Of a DNA stretch of 35,583 nt, positions 8,371 through 18,000 are shown piece by piece. The notes under the pieces were generated by a model. That model ran no database searches, was not told the DNA's origin, and was given only the letters and a program-made list of their open reading frames with translations. The stretch comes from an uncultured Schlesneria sp. (GTDB taxonomy: Bacteria > Planctomycetota > Planctomycetia > Planctomycetales > Planctomycetaceae). The DNA lies in the NCBI GenBank assembly GCA_903899985.1, contig CAIULL010000033.1, positions 1 to 35,583 on the forward strand, read 5' to 3'. Position 1 is the first letter of the stretch. Each line of letters begins with the position of its first letter. The translations under genes and the position numbers were made by a program.

Positions 8371-8730
8371 ATGCCGACAGTGACTTTTGTTAACGAGAAA
8401 AAAACGATCGAAGTCCCAGCGGGATCGAACCTGCGACGAGAGGCCATCAAGGCTGGTGTTCAACTTTACCCTACCCCTCACAACTACGTGAATTGCATGG
8501 GGTTTGGACTTTGCACCAGTTGCAAGGTGATTGTGAAGAAGGGACTTGAAAATGTCTCAAATCAAAGCCTGTTCGAAAAGGTTTCAATGACCGCTCATCC
8601 CCTGACCTTCTTTGCGCGGTTGGGAAACGAGACAAACCTTCGTCTGGCTTGTCAGATGCAAGTCAATGGTGATGTTGAGGTTCAAACACAGCCTCCAATG
8701 AACTGGCATGGTGAGAACTTCTGGAGCTGA
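8371..8730 (+). CDS. Plant-type 2Fe-2S ferredoxin
   Basis: A 119-residue protein with a 2Fe-2S ferredoxin fold. The N-terminus VTFVNEKKTIEVPAGSNLR is the usual first beta-hairpin. The ligands are Cys42, Cys48 and Cys51 (C-x5-C-x2-C in NCMGFGLCTSC), with the fourth at Cys94 (RLACQ). The loop between the first two cysteines is one residue longer than the classical C-x4-C of plant-type ferredoxins. The ATG at 8371 has GGAAGAG 8 bases upstream. It stands alone between the divergent membrane-protein gene and the convergent nadB gene, and no partner oxidoreductase is adjacent. Confidence 0.88.
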   Translation: MPTVTFVNEKKTIEVPAGSNLRREAIKAGVQLYPTPHNYVNCMGFGLCTSCKVIVKKGLENVSNQSLFEKVSMTAHPLTFFARLGNETNLRLACQMQVNGDVEVQTQPPMNWHGENFWS

Positions 8731-8745
8731 TTCAACGCTTTGCGG

Positions 8746-8849
8746 AGGACAATCGGGTCTGTCGCAGGATGGTCAAAGTCGCGTCTGACGCACGATTGTC
8801 AAAGTCGCGACTGACGCACTATGGCGACAATCGTGTCTGTCGCACTCTA
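8746..8849. repeat. Four tandem degenerate 26-bp repeats (ABBA order)
   Basis: Four units of exactly 26 bp fill the convergent gap between the ferredoxin and nadB genes: 8746-8771, 8772-8797, 8798-8823 and 8824-8849. Units 2 and 3 share GTCAAAGTCGCG-N-CTGACGCAC (21 of 22). Units 1 and 4 share GACAATCG-N-GTCTGTCGCA (18 of 19). All four keep the TCG...CTG.CGCA core. Each unit is partly self-complementary, and AGTCGCGACT at 8803-8812 is a perfect palindrome. The last unit ends exactly on the nadB stop codon. The array could terminate both convergent transcripts or bind a protein. Confidence 0.75.
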
Positions 8850-10505
8850 TGGCTGAGCGAGCAGTCGGATATGCTCGGCTTGGGTTGGGTCCGTACCGGG
8901 GAAATCGCTACGGTAATGCGTGCCGCGACTTTCTTTACGTGACAGCGCGGCAATGACCATTAATCGGGCCACAAGCAGCAAGTTTTGTAATTCCCAACCC
9001 TTGGTCATTGCAAACTCGTGTGGTCCGACGTAGCGATCCCAAAACTCAATCTGACGAAGGGCCGACTCTAAATCGCTGTCGTTCCGTTCGATGCCCACGT
9101 TTCGCCACATTTCGCTGTTGAGCGAATTCAATAAGTCGTCCAGCTTCAGAGTTGATGATTCAAGTGGTTCCTCGTGTCCGGCAAATGCCCCCTCAACTGG
9201 CAACATCTGCATCGGATCGGTTTTCAGGGCGAGTGCAGTAAACTGGTCTGACTCTCCACAGGCTGCATTTGAGGCATTGATTCCGGCTCGAAGTCCAAAA
9301 ACCAAGCCTTCGAGAAGACTGTTGCTGGCAAGCCGATTCGCACCATGTAGTCCACTGGATGTCACTTCCCCTGCTGCCCACAATCGCGGTAACGAGGTTC
9401 TCGCCTCGTCGTCTACAGTGATTCCGCCGATCATGTAATGTGCACCGGGACGAACAGGAATCTGGTCGCGTAGTAAATCGAGACCGAACTGCGTACAGAC
9501 TTGGCGAATATGCGGAAAGCGTTCGAGAACAAGCGACTTTGGCAAGTGAGTGAGATCGAGATAGACGCAATGGTGACGAGTCTTCTCCATCTGACGTGTG
9601 ATTGATCGGCTGACAATGTCACGAGGGGCCAGTTCTGCTGCGGAATCATAGTCAGGCATGAAGCGATGCCCGGTACAATCTCGAAGAATCCCACCTTCAC
9701 CGCGTGCAGCCTCAGAAATTAAATGGCGCGATGAACCTGCGATATATAGCACCGTCGGATGAAACTGCATGAACTCCATGTCCCTCAATTCACATCCGGC
9801 ACGAAACGCCATTGCATGGCCGTCGGCCGTGGCAATTTCCGGGTTCGTGGTTTCACGATAAAGCCTGCCGGCGCCGCCGGTCGCAAGAATTGTCTGCTTG
9901 GCCCAGACGAATGTCTTTCCGTGGCTCGCGTTCCAGACAAGAGCTCCTCGACATTCACCGCCGTGTGTCAGCAAGTCAATCGTAAACGTATTTTCCCAAA
10001 TATCGACTTGCGGCGCACTGCGAATTTGCTCGATTAAAGCTCGCATCACCTCTTTGCCCGTCGCGTCGCCAAGAGCGTGTACGACGCGTCGATGGCTGTG
10101 TCCCCCTTCCTGAGTCAACGCAATTTCGCCATCCGTTTGATCAAAATGCGCCCCCATGGAAACTAATTCACGGATCCGCGCGGGTGCTTCTCTGACGACG
10201 GTGTCAACGATCGCTCGATTGCACAGTCCCTTTCCGGCAGCCAAAGTGTCTGCGACATGATTGGCAAAATTGTCAACGGGATCGAAGACGCCTGCGATGC
10301 CGCCTTGAGCATAAGCGCTGTTCGATTCCTTGAGCCGGTCCTTGGTTGCAAGGACAACATTCAGATTCGGATCAATTGCTAATGCCGCTCTAATGCCAGT
10401 GATTCCAGCACCAATCACGAGGACATCCGTGAATAAATGGGGCACTCGTTTGGGGTTAAAGCGAACGAGATAACGTCGTTTTGGCAAAACTATCTGAGGA
10501 AGCAT
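8847..10505 (-). CDS. nadB: L-aspartate oxidase
   Basis: A 552-residue flavoprotein of the fumarate reductase/succinate dehydrogenase flavoprotein family, assigned as L-aspartate oxidase, which makes iminoaspartate for de novo NAD synthesis. The FAD dinucleotide motif is VIGAGITG (residues 30-37), followed by NSAYAQGGI (62-70), a strong NadB marker. Further motifs are TQEGGHSHRRVVHALGDATG, MEFMQFHPTVLY, HYMIGGITVD and SSGLHGANRLASNSLLEGLVFG. Length and C-terminal helical domain are typical. About 25 residues precede the FAD motif and no clear Shine-Dalgarno precedes the ATG at 10505. A lipoprotein gene ends 31 bp upstream on the same strand, so the two may be co-transcribed. nadA and nadC are not in the window. 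Confidence 0.95.
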   Translation of the reverse strand: MLPQIVLPKRRYLVRFNPKRVPHLFTDVLVIGAGITGIRAALAIDPNLNVVLATKDRLKESNSAYAQGGIAGVFDPVDNFANHVADTLAAGKGLCNRAIVDTVVREAPARIRELVSMGAHFDQTDGEIALTQEGGHSHRRVVHALGDATGKEVMRALIEQIRSAPQVDIWENTFTIDLLTHGGECRGALVWNASHGKTFVWAKQTILATGGAGRLYRETTNPEIATADGHAMAFRAGCELRDMEFMQFHPTVLYIAGSSRHLISEAARGEGGILRDCTGHRFMPDYDSAAELAPRDIVSRSITRQMEKTRHHCVYLDLTHLPKSLVLERFPHIRQVCTQFGLDLLRDQIPVRPGAHYMIGGITVDDEARTSLPRLWAAGEVTSSGLHGANRLASNSLLEGLVFGLRAGINASNAACGESDQFTALALKTDPMQMLPVEGAFAGHEEPLESSTLKLDDLLNSLNSEMWRNVGIERNDSDLESALRQIEFWDRYVGPHEFAMTKGWELQNLLLVARLMVIAALSRKESRGTHYRSDFPGTDPTQAEHIRLLAQP

Positions 10506-10536
10506 ATGGGTATCGTTGCGAAAGAGTTATCACGAT

Positions 10537-11769
10537 CTATTTGAAATCGACGTGGATCGTTCGGGTTTCGAGGTCCAGGCGAACGTCTGCCGCGTCGAAG
10601 TGTTTCGCCACGAGTGATGTCAGGGCCTGAATATCGGAAACAGGGATAAATCGACAGCGTGTTTTTCCGTTGTTTGGAATCAGTTCGTAATCTGCATCAG
10701 GAACCGAGTTTTTGACCATTGTCATGACCGCCTCTTTAAATGCCGTTAACTCAGGGTCATTCAATTCGCGGTTGACGATACAATAAACAGCATTTCCTTT
10801 CCGAGGCGTGGTGACGGCCTCCCTCATCGATTGTTGCGCCATCTGGGCTCCAAATGCGATTGTAAAAATCAGTGGTGCAACCGCCGCGTTGAATTCGTCG
10901 GAAGTTCTGGCACTTTGCAGTTGTTCGATCATTCCTCCAATTGCATCGATCTGTTTCATATATTCGGGCTTTACCGCCGAGATTCGATGCGGAAATTCAT
11001 CCAGCATGGCTTTGACTTCGGCAACACCAGAAGACCACCCGTTTGCAATTGATTTTGGCAGCCACTTCCCTTCGATCAAAACGAACTCAACTTGCTTCGG
11101 GTCACCATCTTTGGTTTCACGGTAGGACAACGTCGCCGCGGTCGAATCGGATTTAACAGTCATGACTTGTAGATCGCCAAACGGAGGAAGCGGCATTTGT
11201 CGCAACACCTTACTCGCCGACGCCACCAGATCACGGACATTGGCCTGTTTCAGTTTTGACAGGTCTGTCACATCGCTGGATGAAATGTCACGAATTCCGT
11301 TTGCAATCGCATCCCAGTGCGGCTTGATTGACTCAATCTGCGGGTTATTCTTCACTCCGTCCAGACTGAGAATCAGTGTTTTCCTCGACGTTAAGAGATG
11401 GGAGACTTTTGTCAGCAAATTGAACGAAGATGACCAGATTTCGGGATCCATTTTTCCCGCAAAATCATGAACGAGTGAATTAACGTCGGCCTGATACGAA
11501 GGTGGCAAGAAGTCGAAGACAGTTTCAAGTCGCCCTTCTTGAAAGGCGATCAGAGTCTGTTGAAACGTCGATTCTGCAGTCCCTTCCTTCGCTGTACTCA
11601 CGAGCGGAATGGATACGGTTGGTTTCGGCTGTTGACTGGTCTCGTCGATGACCACTGACGCCTTCGTCTGTTTGGCTGGCTCGGGTGCAACGGAGACCGG
11701 CTTAGACTGGCCACAACCCATGATGAATATTAAGGCGCAAAACGACTGTAATTTCATCAATCGATCCAT
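10537..11769 (-). CDS. Hypothetical lipoprotein
   Basis: About 410 residues that I do not recognise. The N-terminus has a lipoprotein signal: a basic start, a hydrophobic stretch and the lipobox IMGC with Cys19 (Met at -2 is unusual), followed by a Pro/Lys/Thr-rich tether to about residue 55. The rest is soluble and mixed alpha/beta, with sequences such as LKQANVRDLVASASKVLRQMP and a tail reading VRLDLETRTIHVDFK. AAAGGA lies about 11 bases before the ATG at 11769; TTG at 11775 and ATG at 11757 are alternatives. It is divergent from uvrA and lies 31 bp upstream of nadB on the same strand. Probably anchored to a membrane facing the periplasm; function unknown. Confidence 0.75.
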   Translation of the reverse strand: MDRLMKLQSFCALIFIMGCGQSKPVSVAPEPAKQTKASVVIDETSQQPKPTVSIPLVSTAKEGTAESTFQQTLIAFQEGRLETVFDFLPPSYQADVNSLVHDFAGKMDPEIWSSSFNLLTKVSHLLTSRKTLILSLDGVKNNPQIESIKPHWDAIANGIRDISSSDVTDLSKLKQANVRDLVASASKVLRQMPLPPFGDLQVMTVKSDSTAATLSYRETKDGDPKQVEFVLIEGKWLPKSIANGWSSGVAEVKAMLDEFPHRISAVKPEYMKQIDAIGGMIEQLQSARTSDEFNAAVAPLIFTIAFGAQMAQQSMREAVTTPRKGNAVYCIVNRELNDPELTAFKEAVMTMVKNSVPDADYELIPNNGKTRCRFIPVSDIQALTSLVAKHFDAADVRLDLETRTIHVDFK

Positions 11770-11911
11770 TTGCAATCCATTCCTTTAAAGACGGCGTATC
11801 AATCGCCAGTGACTCTGACGGAGTCCAGCCAGTTCCCGAAGAATCATAACGAATCCCAAGACAAAAGAAGAACCCTCGTCGCCGAGGTTGTTGATTGACA
11901 ACTGGCAAGAC

Positions 11912-11939
11912 TTGCTGGCAGGTGCGGGTGGCCTATACT
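11912..11939 (+). promoter_or_regulatory. Candidate uvrA promoter
   Basis: TTGCTG at 11912-11917 and TATACT at 11934-11939 are spaced by 16 bp, resembling a sigma-70 promoter (4 of 6 and 5 of 6 matches). They lie 62 bases before the uvrA start in the 232-bp gap between the divergent lipoprotein and uvrA genes. A TTGACA at 11895-11900 is too far from this -10 to pair with it. I did not see a recognisable LexA box. Planctomycete promoter consensus is poorly known, so this is tentative. Confidence 0.3.
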
Positions 11940-12001
11940 TCCTGAAGTCTTGAGCAGATTGCTGGACGACGACTCTTCCTCTATACGGTGTTGTTTTGCC
12001 C

Positions 12002-15000
12002 ATGCCCGCTTCTGATATCGTGATTCTCGGTGCTCGCGAGCATAATCTGCGAAACATCAGTCTGACTTTGCCTCGAAATAAATTGATCGTGATGACAGGG
12101 GTGAGTGGCTCGGGAAAGAGTTCGCTCGCCTTCGACACACTCTATGCGGAAGGGCAGCGCAGGTATGTCGAGTCACTTTCTTCTTATGCACGCCAATTCC
12201 TGGGGCAAATGCCAAAACCTGAGGTCGATTCGATCACGGGTCTGGCACCATCGATCTCGATTCAGCAAAAGGCGAGTGGGCGGAATCCCCGCAGTACCGT
12301 GGGGACAATTACAGAGATCTATGACTACCTGCGGGTCCTTTTTGCTCGCGTGGGGACACCAAATTGCTATCAATGCGGAAGAGCGATTACGGCGCAGACG
12401 CGTGAGCACATTCTCGATAATGTTTTGAGGCTTCCCGAAGGGACCAGGTATCAGGTTCTCGCCCCGCTCGTTCAAAGACAAAAGGGTGAATTCAAAGATT
12501 TATTTGTCGATCTTCTGAAACGCGGCTTTCTGCGAGCTCGTGTCGATGGCAACGTCGTTCAACTGACGGACGATTTGAAACTCGATAAACAAATGAAGCA
12601 TACGATCGACGTTGTGGTCGACCGGCTGATTGCAGGAAAGAGTCCTCGAGCGCGTGTTGCCGAAGCGATCGAAACGGCTCTAAATCTTGCCAAACGGAAA
12701 TTAGTCATTGCCCGTGAAGACGATCGTGATCAAGCCGTCGTTGAGAATCAGGAGGTAGACTCAACCGAATCCGCGCAATTCACGGGTAAAAAGTCGCGAG
12801 TCGAGAGAAAGGGTGCGTCGCGTTCAGAGAAATTACAGGAAGTCGAAGTTGAAACCCAATCAACAATTCCTTTCGAGCAGCTTTATTCCTGCGACTATGC
12901 CTGCACGCATTGTGGTATCAGTTATCAGCAACCTTCTCCGCAACTGTTCAGTTTCAACAGTCCACAAGGAATGTGTGCCGATTGCCAGGGACTTGGGATT
13001 CGGTACGACTTTGCGATTGATCGACTGGTTCCTGACGACAGTCTCACGATTCAGAAAGGTGCGATCGTCGTCCTTGGGAAACTCAGTTCTGTGGGTAAGT
13101 GGCGAAAGCACATTTTGAAAGGGGTTGCCCGAGCGATTGAGATAGACCTCGGATTGGATGAGGACTCGTTTTTCAAGACGAAATGGCGAGATCTTTCCGA
13201 GGCAGCGAAGCATCTGTTCCTTTATGGAACCGGGTCACGAAACATCACGTTTGCCTATCGAACGGGGAACGGTGTCTGGAAACGTGGGGGAACTTACGCC
13301 GGTTTCATACCAGAACTGCTCGAAGAATATCGCAAGACACGTAACCCGATGCGACGTGTCCAACTGGAAAAATACATGCATGAGACCAGATGCGCCAGTT
13401 GCGGCGGCCGTCGTCTGAATAAGGAGGCCAGCAGTTATCGACTCACTTCGAGAAGCGCTGAACTCGCGTTGGATGAACGCCGGGAAGCCATAGAACGCTT
13501 GAACGATCCGGAAAAGAAAGCCAGGCGAGTCCCTTCGACAAACAGCAAATCGACAAACACAAGCTTGGCGCTTTCACTGCCGGAAGTGTGTGCGCTGAGT
13601 ACTTTGGCGGCGTGGTCATTTTTTGATGAGCTCGAACTTTCGGATACGGGACAATTCATTGCGTCCGAGGCATTGAAGGAAATTCGCGGACGGCTGGGCT
13701 TTTTGCTCCGCTGTGGACTGGATTACCTGACTCTCGATAGAACGGCACCGACACTTTCCGGAGGCGAAAGTCAGCGAATCCGTCTGGCCGGACAAATCGG
13801 GTGTGGACTTGTGGGCGTGGTTTATATTCTGGATGAGCCTTCGATTGGTCTTCATCCGCGCGACAACACGATGCTGCTCGACAGTCTTAAAGATCTTCGA
13901 GATCAGGGAAATACCGTCATCGTTGTCGAACACGATGATGAAACGATGAAAGCGGCAGATCATCTGGTTGATTTTGGCCCTGGGCCAGGCGTGCGAGGGG
14001 GAGAAATCGTTGCCGAAGGGAGCGTCGATGATATCAAAAATTCGAAACGGAGCCTGACAGGCGCATTTCTCAGCGGTCGACGGACAATTGAGGTCCCAAA
14101 AGTTCGTCGACCAGGCAACGGGCTCTGCATCGAGATTTACGGCGCCACTCATCATAATCTGCGCAATGTCACTGCTAGATTTCCATTAGGAAAATTCATC
14201 TGCGTGACCGGCGTAAGCGGTTCTGGAAAGAGTTCGCTTGTTAACGATATTCTCTGGGAGGTACTTAATCGCGACGTCAATAAGGGAACCGGGCGACCGG
14301 GCGAATGCGCGAAAATTGCAGGCCTGGAACATATTGATAAGGCGATCGACATCGATCAAAGTCCGATCGGTCGAACCCCTCGATCGAATCCCGCAACTTA
14401 CGTCAAGTTGTTCGATCTGATTCGCGACCTTTACACGCAGTTGCCAGAATCCAAATTGCGTGGGTTTAAGCCAGGTCGTTTTTCGTTCAACGTCCCGGGC
14501 GGACGTTGTGAAGCGTGTGAAGGAAACGGTTCTAACAAGCTCGAAATGGACTTTCTCGCCGACATCTGGGTGACATGTCCAGTTTGCCAGGGGAAACGCT
14601 TTAACAAAGAGACGCTTGAGGTTCGTTTCAAGGGAAAGTCTGTCAACGATGTCCTACAGCTGGATATTCAGCAGGCGCTCGAGCATTTCGAACATCAACC
14701 AAAACTCATGAAATCTTTGCAAACGTTGCATGACGTGGGACTAGACTACATTAAGCTAGGCCAACCATCACCGACTTTATCCGGTGGTGAAGCCCAGCGC
14801 GTGAAGTTAGCAAAAGAACTTAGTAAGCGTTCGACAGGCAAAACGGTCTACATTCTCGATGAGCCAACAACCGGACTTCACTTTGTCGATATTGAGCACC
14901 TGCTGCGCGTTTTGCACGGATTTGTTGATGCTGGCAACACTGTCATCGTAGTTGAACATAATCTGGATGTGATCAAAACAGCAGACTGGATCATCGATCT

Positions 15001-18000
15001 TGGTCCTGAAGGAGGATCAGGCGGTGGGCGAATCCTGGTCGAAGGGACGCCCGAAGAAGTCATGCGGTGTGAGGAATCTTATACAGGTAAGGCATTGCGC
15101 ACTGTACCCGGACTCGTACCAGCCGAATCAGGTTCACCCCCAAAACCAAAAAGGAAAACTGCCGCGATCAACGTTTCCAGCGTCATAAATTCGAAGCCAG
15201 GTTCGCGTTGGCAGACCTCCGTACCGTTACGACAATCGACAGATGGGGCAGAGACTTCGATTGTTGTGCGCGGCGCGGCGCAACACAATTTGCAACACCT
15301 GAATCTGAATATCCCCCGAGATCAAATGAGCGTTTTTTGTGGTCCGAGTGGTTCCGGAAAAAGTTCGCTCGCAATGGACACGCTCTACGCGGAAGGACAA
15401 CGTCGATACGTTGAATCGCTATCGTCATACGCGAGGCAGTTTCTCGGCCAGATGCCAAAGCCAAGGGTTGACCACATTCACGGATTGCAGCCGTCGATTG
15501 CAATCGAACAAAAAACCGTTGGACACACCCCTCGTTCGACAGTTGGCACAGTCACAGAAATTTATGATTACCTGCGAATCCTGTATGCTCGACTGGGGAC
15601 GCAATACTGTCCTGACTGTGAAATCCCCGTCAAATCGCAAACCATCGATGACGTCATTGAGCGTCTGATCGAGCTCGGTAACAACGTTGACTCAACCAGC
15701 GATCAGAAAACTTCCGAAATGAATGCGGCCAGTACGCCTGATTCAATTCGGGCTCTCGTACTTGCTCCGCAAGAAGTCGCAGTTGGTCAACAATACACAA
15801 AGCTGTGGGAACGACTCCGCGATCAGGGGTTCCGGAGAGTTCGAATCAATGGAGCGACTTACCTGTTGGAAGACGTGCCGGACATCGATCGAAAGCGAAA
15901 ACACAATGTTGAGATCGTCATTGACCGAATCACAATTTCCAGATCAACCCGATCTCGCCTGGCGGAATCAGTCGAACTCGCGTTCGATCTGGGCAAGGGA
16001 TTGATTCGAGTCGCGATTGTTGATGACAATCGTGAGGAAAAGAAGTGGAAAATCCTTCCATTCAGCCTGTTTCGTGCCTGTGAATCGTGTGGGCGTGGAT
16101 TTGAAGAGCTTGCCCCTCATAACTTTTCTTTCAACAGCCCACTCGGTTGGTGTAGTACCTGCGAGGGGATCGGTATTCAACAAGGAACAAATCTTGCTGC
16201 ACTTGTTTCGGATCAGACAAGTTCGTTATTACAGGGTGCCGTCAGTGCCTGGCCGGACCCGGTGAAATCGCCACTCTTTCGACTTATGCTCGAATCAATG
16301 GCAAAGGAATGCGATATCCCGCTGAATGTTCCTTTTTCCCAGCTTGATCCGCTTCAACAACGAGCCGTATTGTTTGGCACCGGTGATACGTGGTTTCCTT
16401 TAGCGAAATCATTGGTTGACCAGGTTTCTCGACCTTCTAAAAGCAAATCAAAGTCGTCGTCAGTCGCTGCTTCCAGGCCAACTTCCGGGGGAAGCGTTCG
16501 CTTTCAGTATAAAGGGCTTTATCCGGCAATTGAGCAAGCAGCGAGCCTTTCATACGACCACCGCATGAAACTCTTCGGACTTGTCGGTGACGTTCCCTGC
16601 TCCACATGTAACGGAAGTCGATTACGCGACGATGCGAGTTTCGTGAAAGTCGGATCTCAGACGAAGGGGACTGTCGATGCGGAACAGATCACAAATCGGT
16701 CTAACTCGATAACGAATTCCAATGGGAGTGCATCAGGTAAGACGCTAAAACAAGTTTGTGATCTGCCACTGAAAGATGCGTTCGAATTCTTACGTGAGCT
16801 GAAATTGACAGCGTCACAGAAGCGGGTCGGTGGAGACCTTCTCGCCGAAGCGACGTCGAGGTTGAAGTTTCTCATCGACGTCGGCCTTCACTACCTGACA
16901 CTTGGCCGAACCTTGCCAACGTTGTCCGGCGGCGAAACACAGCGAATTCGACTTGCCGGTCAAATCGGCCGTGCATTGACTGGCGTCCTTTATGTTCTGG
17001 ATGAACCGACAATCGGTCTGCATCCCAGCGATAACGGTCGTCTGCTGACGGCGCTCGTAAAACTTCGCGATTTGGGCAATACGATTGTCATGGTTGAACA
17101 TGATCGCGATGTCCTGAAAGCAGCCGATCGGTTATATGATTTTGGTCCGGCGGCCGGTCGATTTGGCGGAACCATTACTGCTCAAGGAACCCCTCGCGAA
17201 ATTCAAAAAAGCGATCTGTCGCTTACCGGAAAATATCTCTCGGGTCGTGAAGAGATTGTCGTCCCAAAACAACGACGGATGCAGCGAATTACGGTCCAAC
17301 AGACTTCGGACGTCGCGAAATCACGGTCGAAAAAGGTGATTAAGCAAACTAAGGCGCTTATTTCCGAGATCGGGCGGGTTGCCGACATCGTCGACGAAGC
17401 CCCTCTCTCATTGGTGAGTGATCAAGCTTCGTACCATACTCCTCCAGGAGGTGGTTGGCTCGAACTGTTAGGGGCTCGACAGCATAATTTGCGAAACGTC
17501 GACTTAAGAATTCCTCTCGGGACGCTGACTGCCATAACGGGCGTAAGCGGAAGCGGTAAGAGCTCACTGATTGATGACACATTGGCCCGTGCGATCGCTC
17601 AAAAGCTGAACCGCGCCACGGCACAACCAGGTCCCTATGACGAACTGAACGGCCTTCAATTCCTCAGCAAAATCATTGTGGTGGACCAGCAACCGCTTGG
17701 GACGACACCTGCATCAAATCCAGCGACATACACCGGTGTTTTCGAACATATTCGCGAACTATTCTCACGAATGCCCGAAGCAAAGGTGCGCGGATTCAGT
17801 GCCACTCGTTTCAGTTTCAATCGAGCAGGCGGACGCTGTGAAGCCTGTGAAGGAAATGGTCAAAAGCTTATTGAAATGCACTTCCTGCCTGATATCTGGG
17901 TGGAATGTGATACCTGTCGAGGAAAGCGATACAACGCCGAAACACTCGCCGTCACCTATCGTGGTCAAAGTATTGCCGACGTGCTGGCGATGTCGATCGG

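Noticed and set aside
8746-8849. Possible CRISPR array
   Set aside because: The 26-bp units are directly tandem with no unique spacers, and only four degenerate copies exist; no cas gene is present.
11996-12001. TTG start for uvrA two codons upstream
   Set aside because: The ATG at 12002 gives the normal UvrA N-terminus; neither has a clear Shine-Dalgarno, so ATG is favoured.
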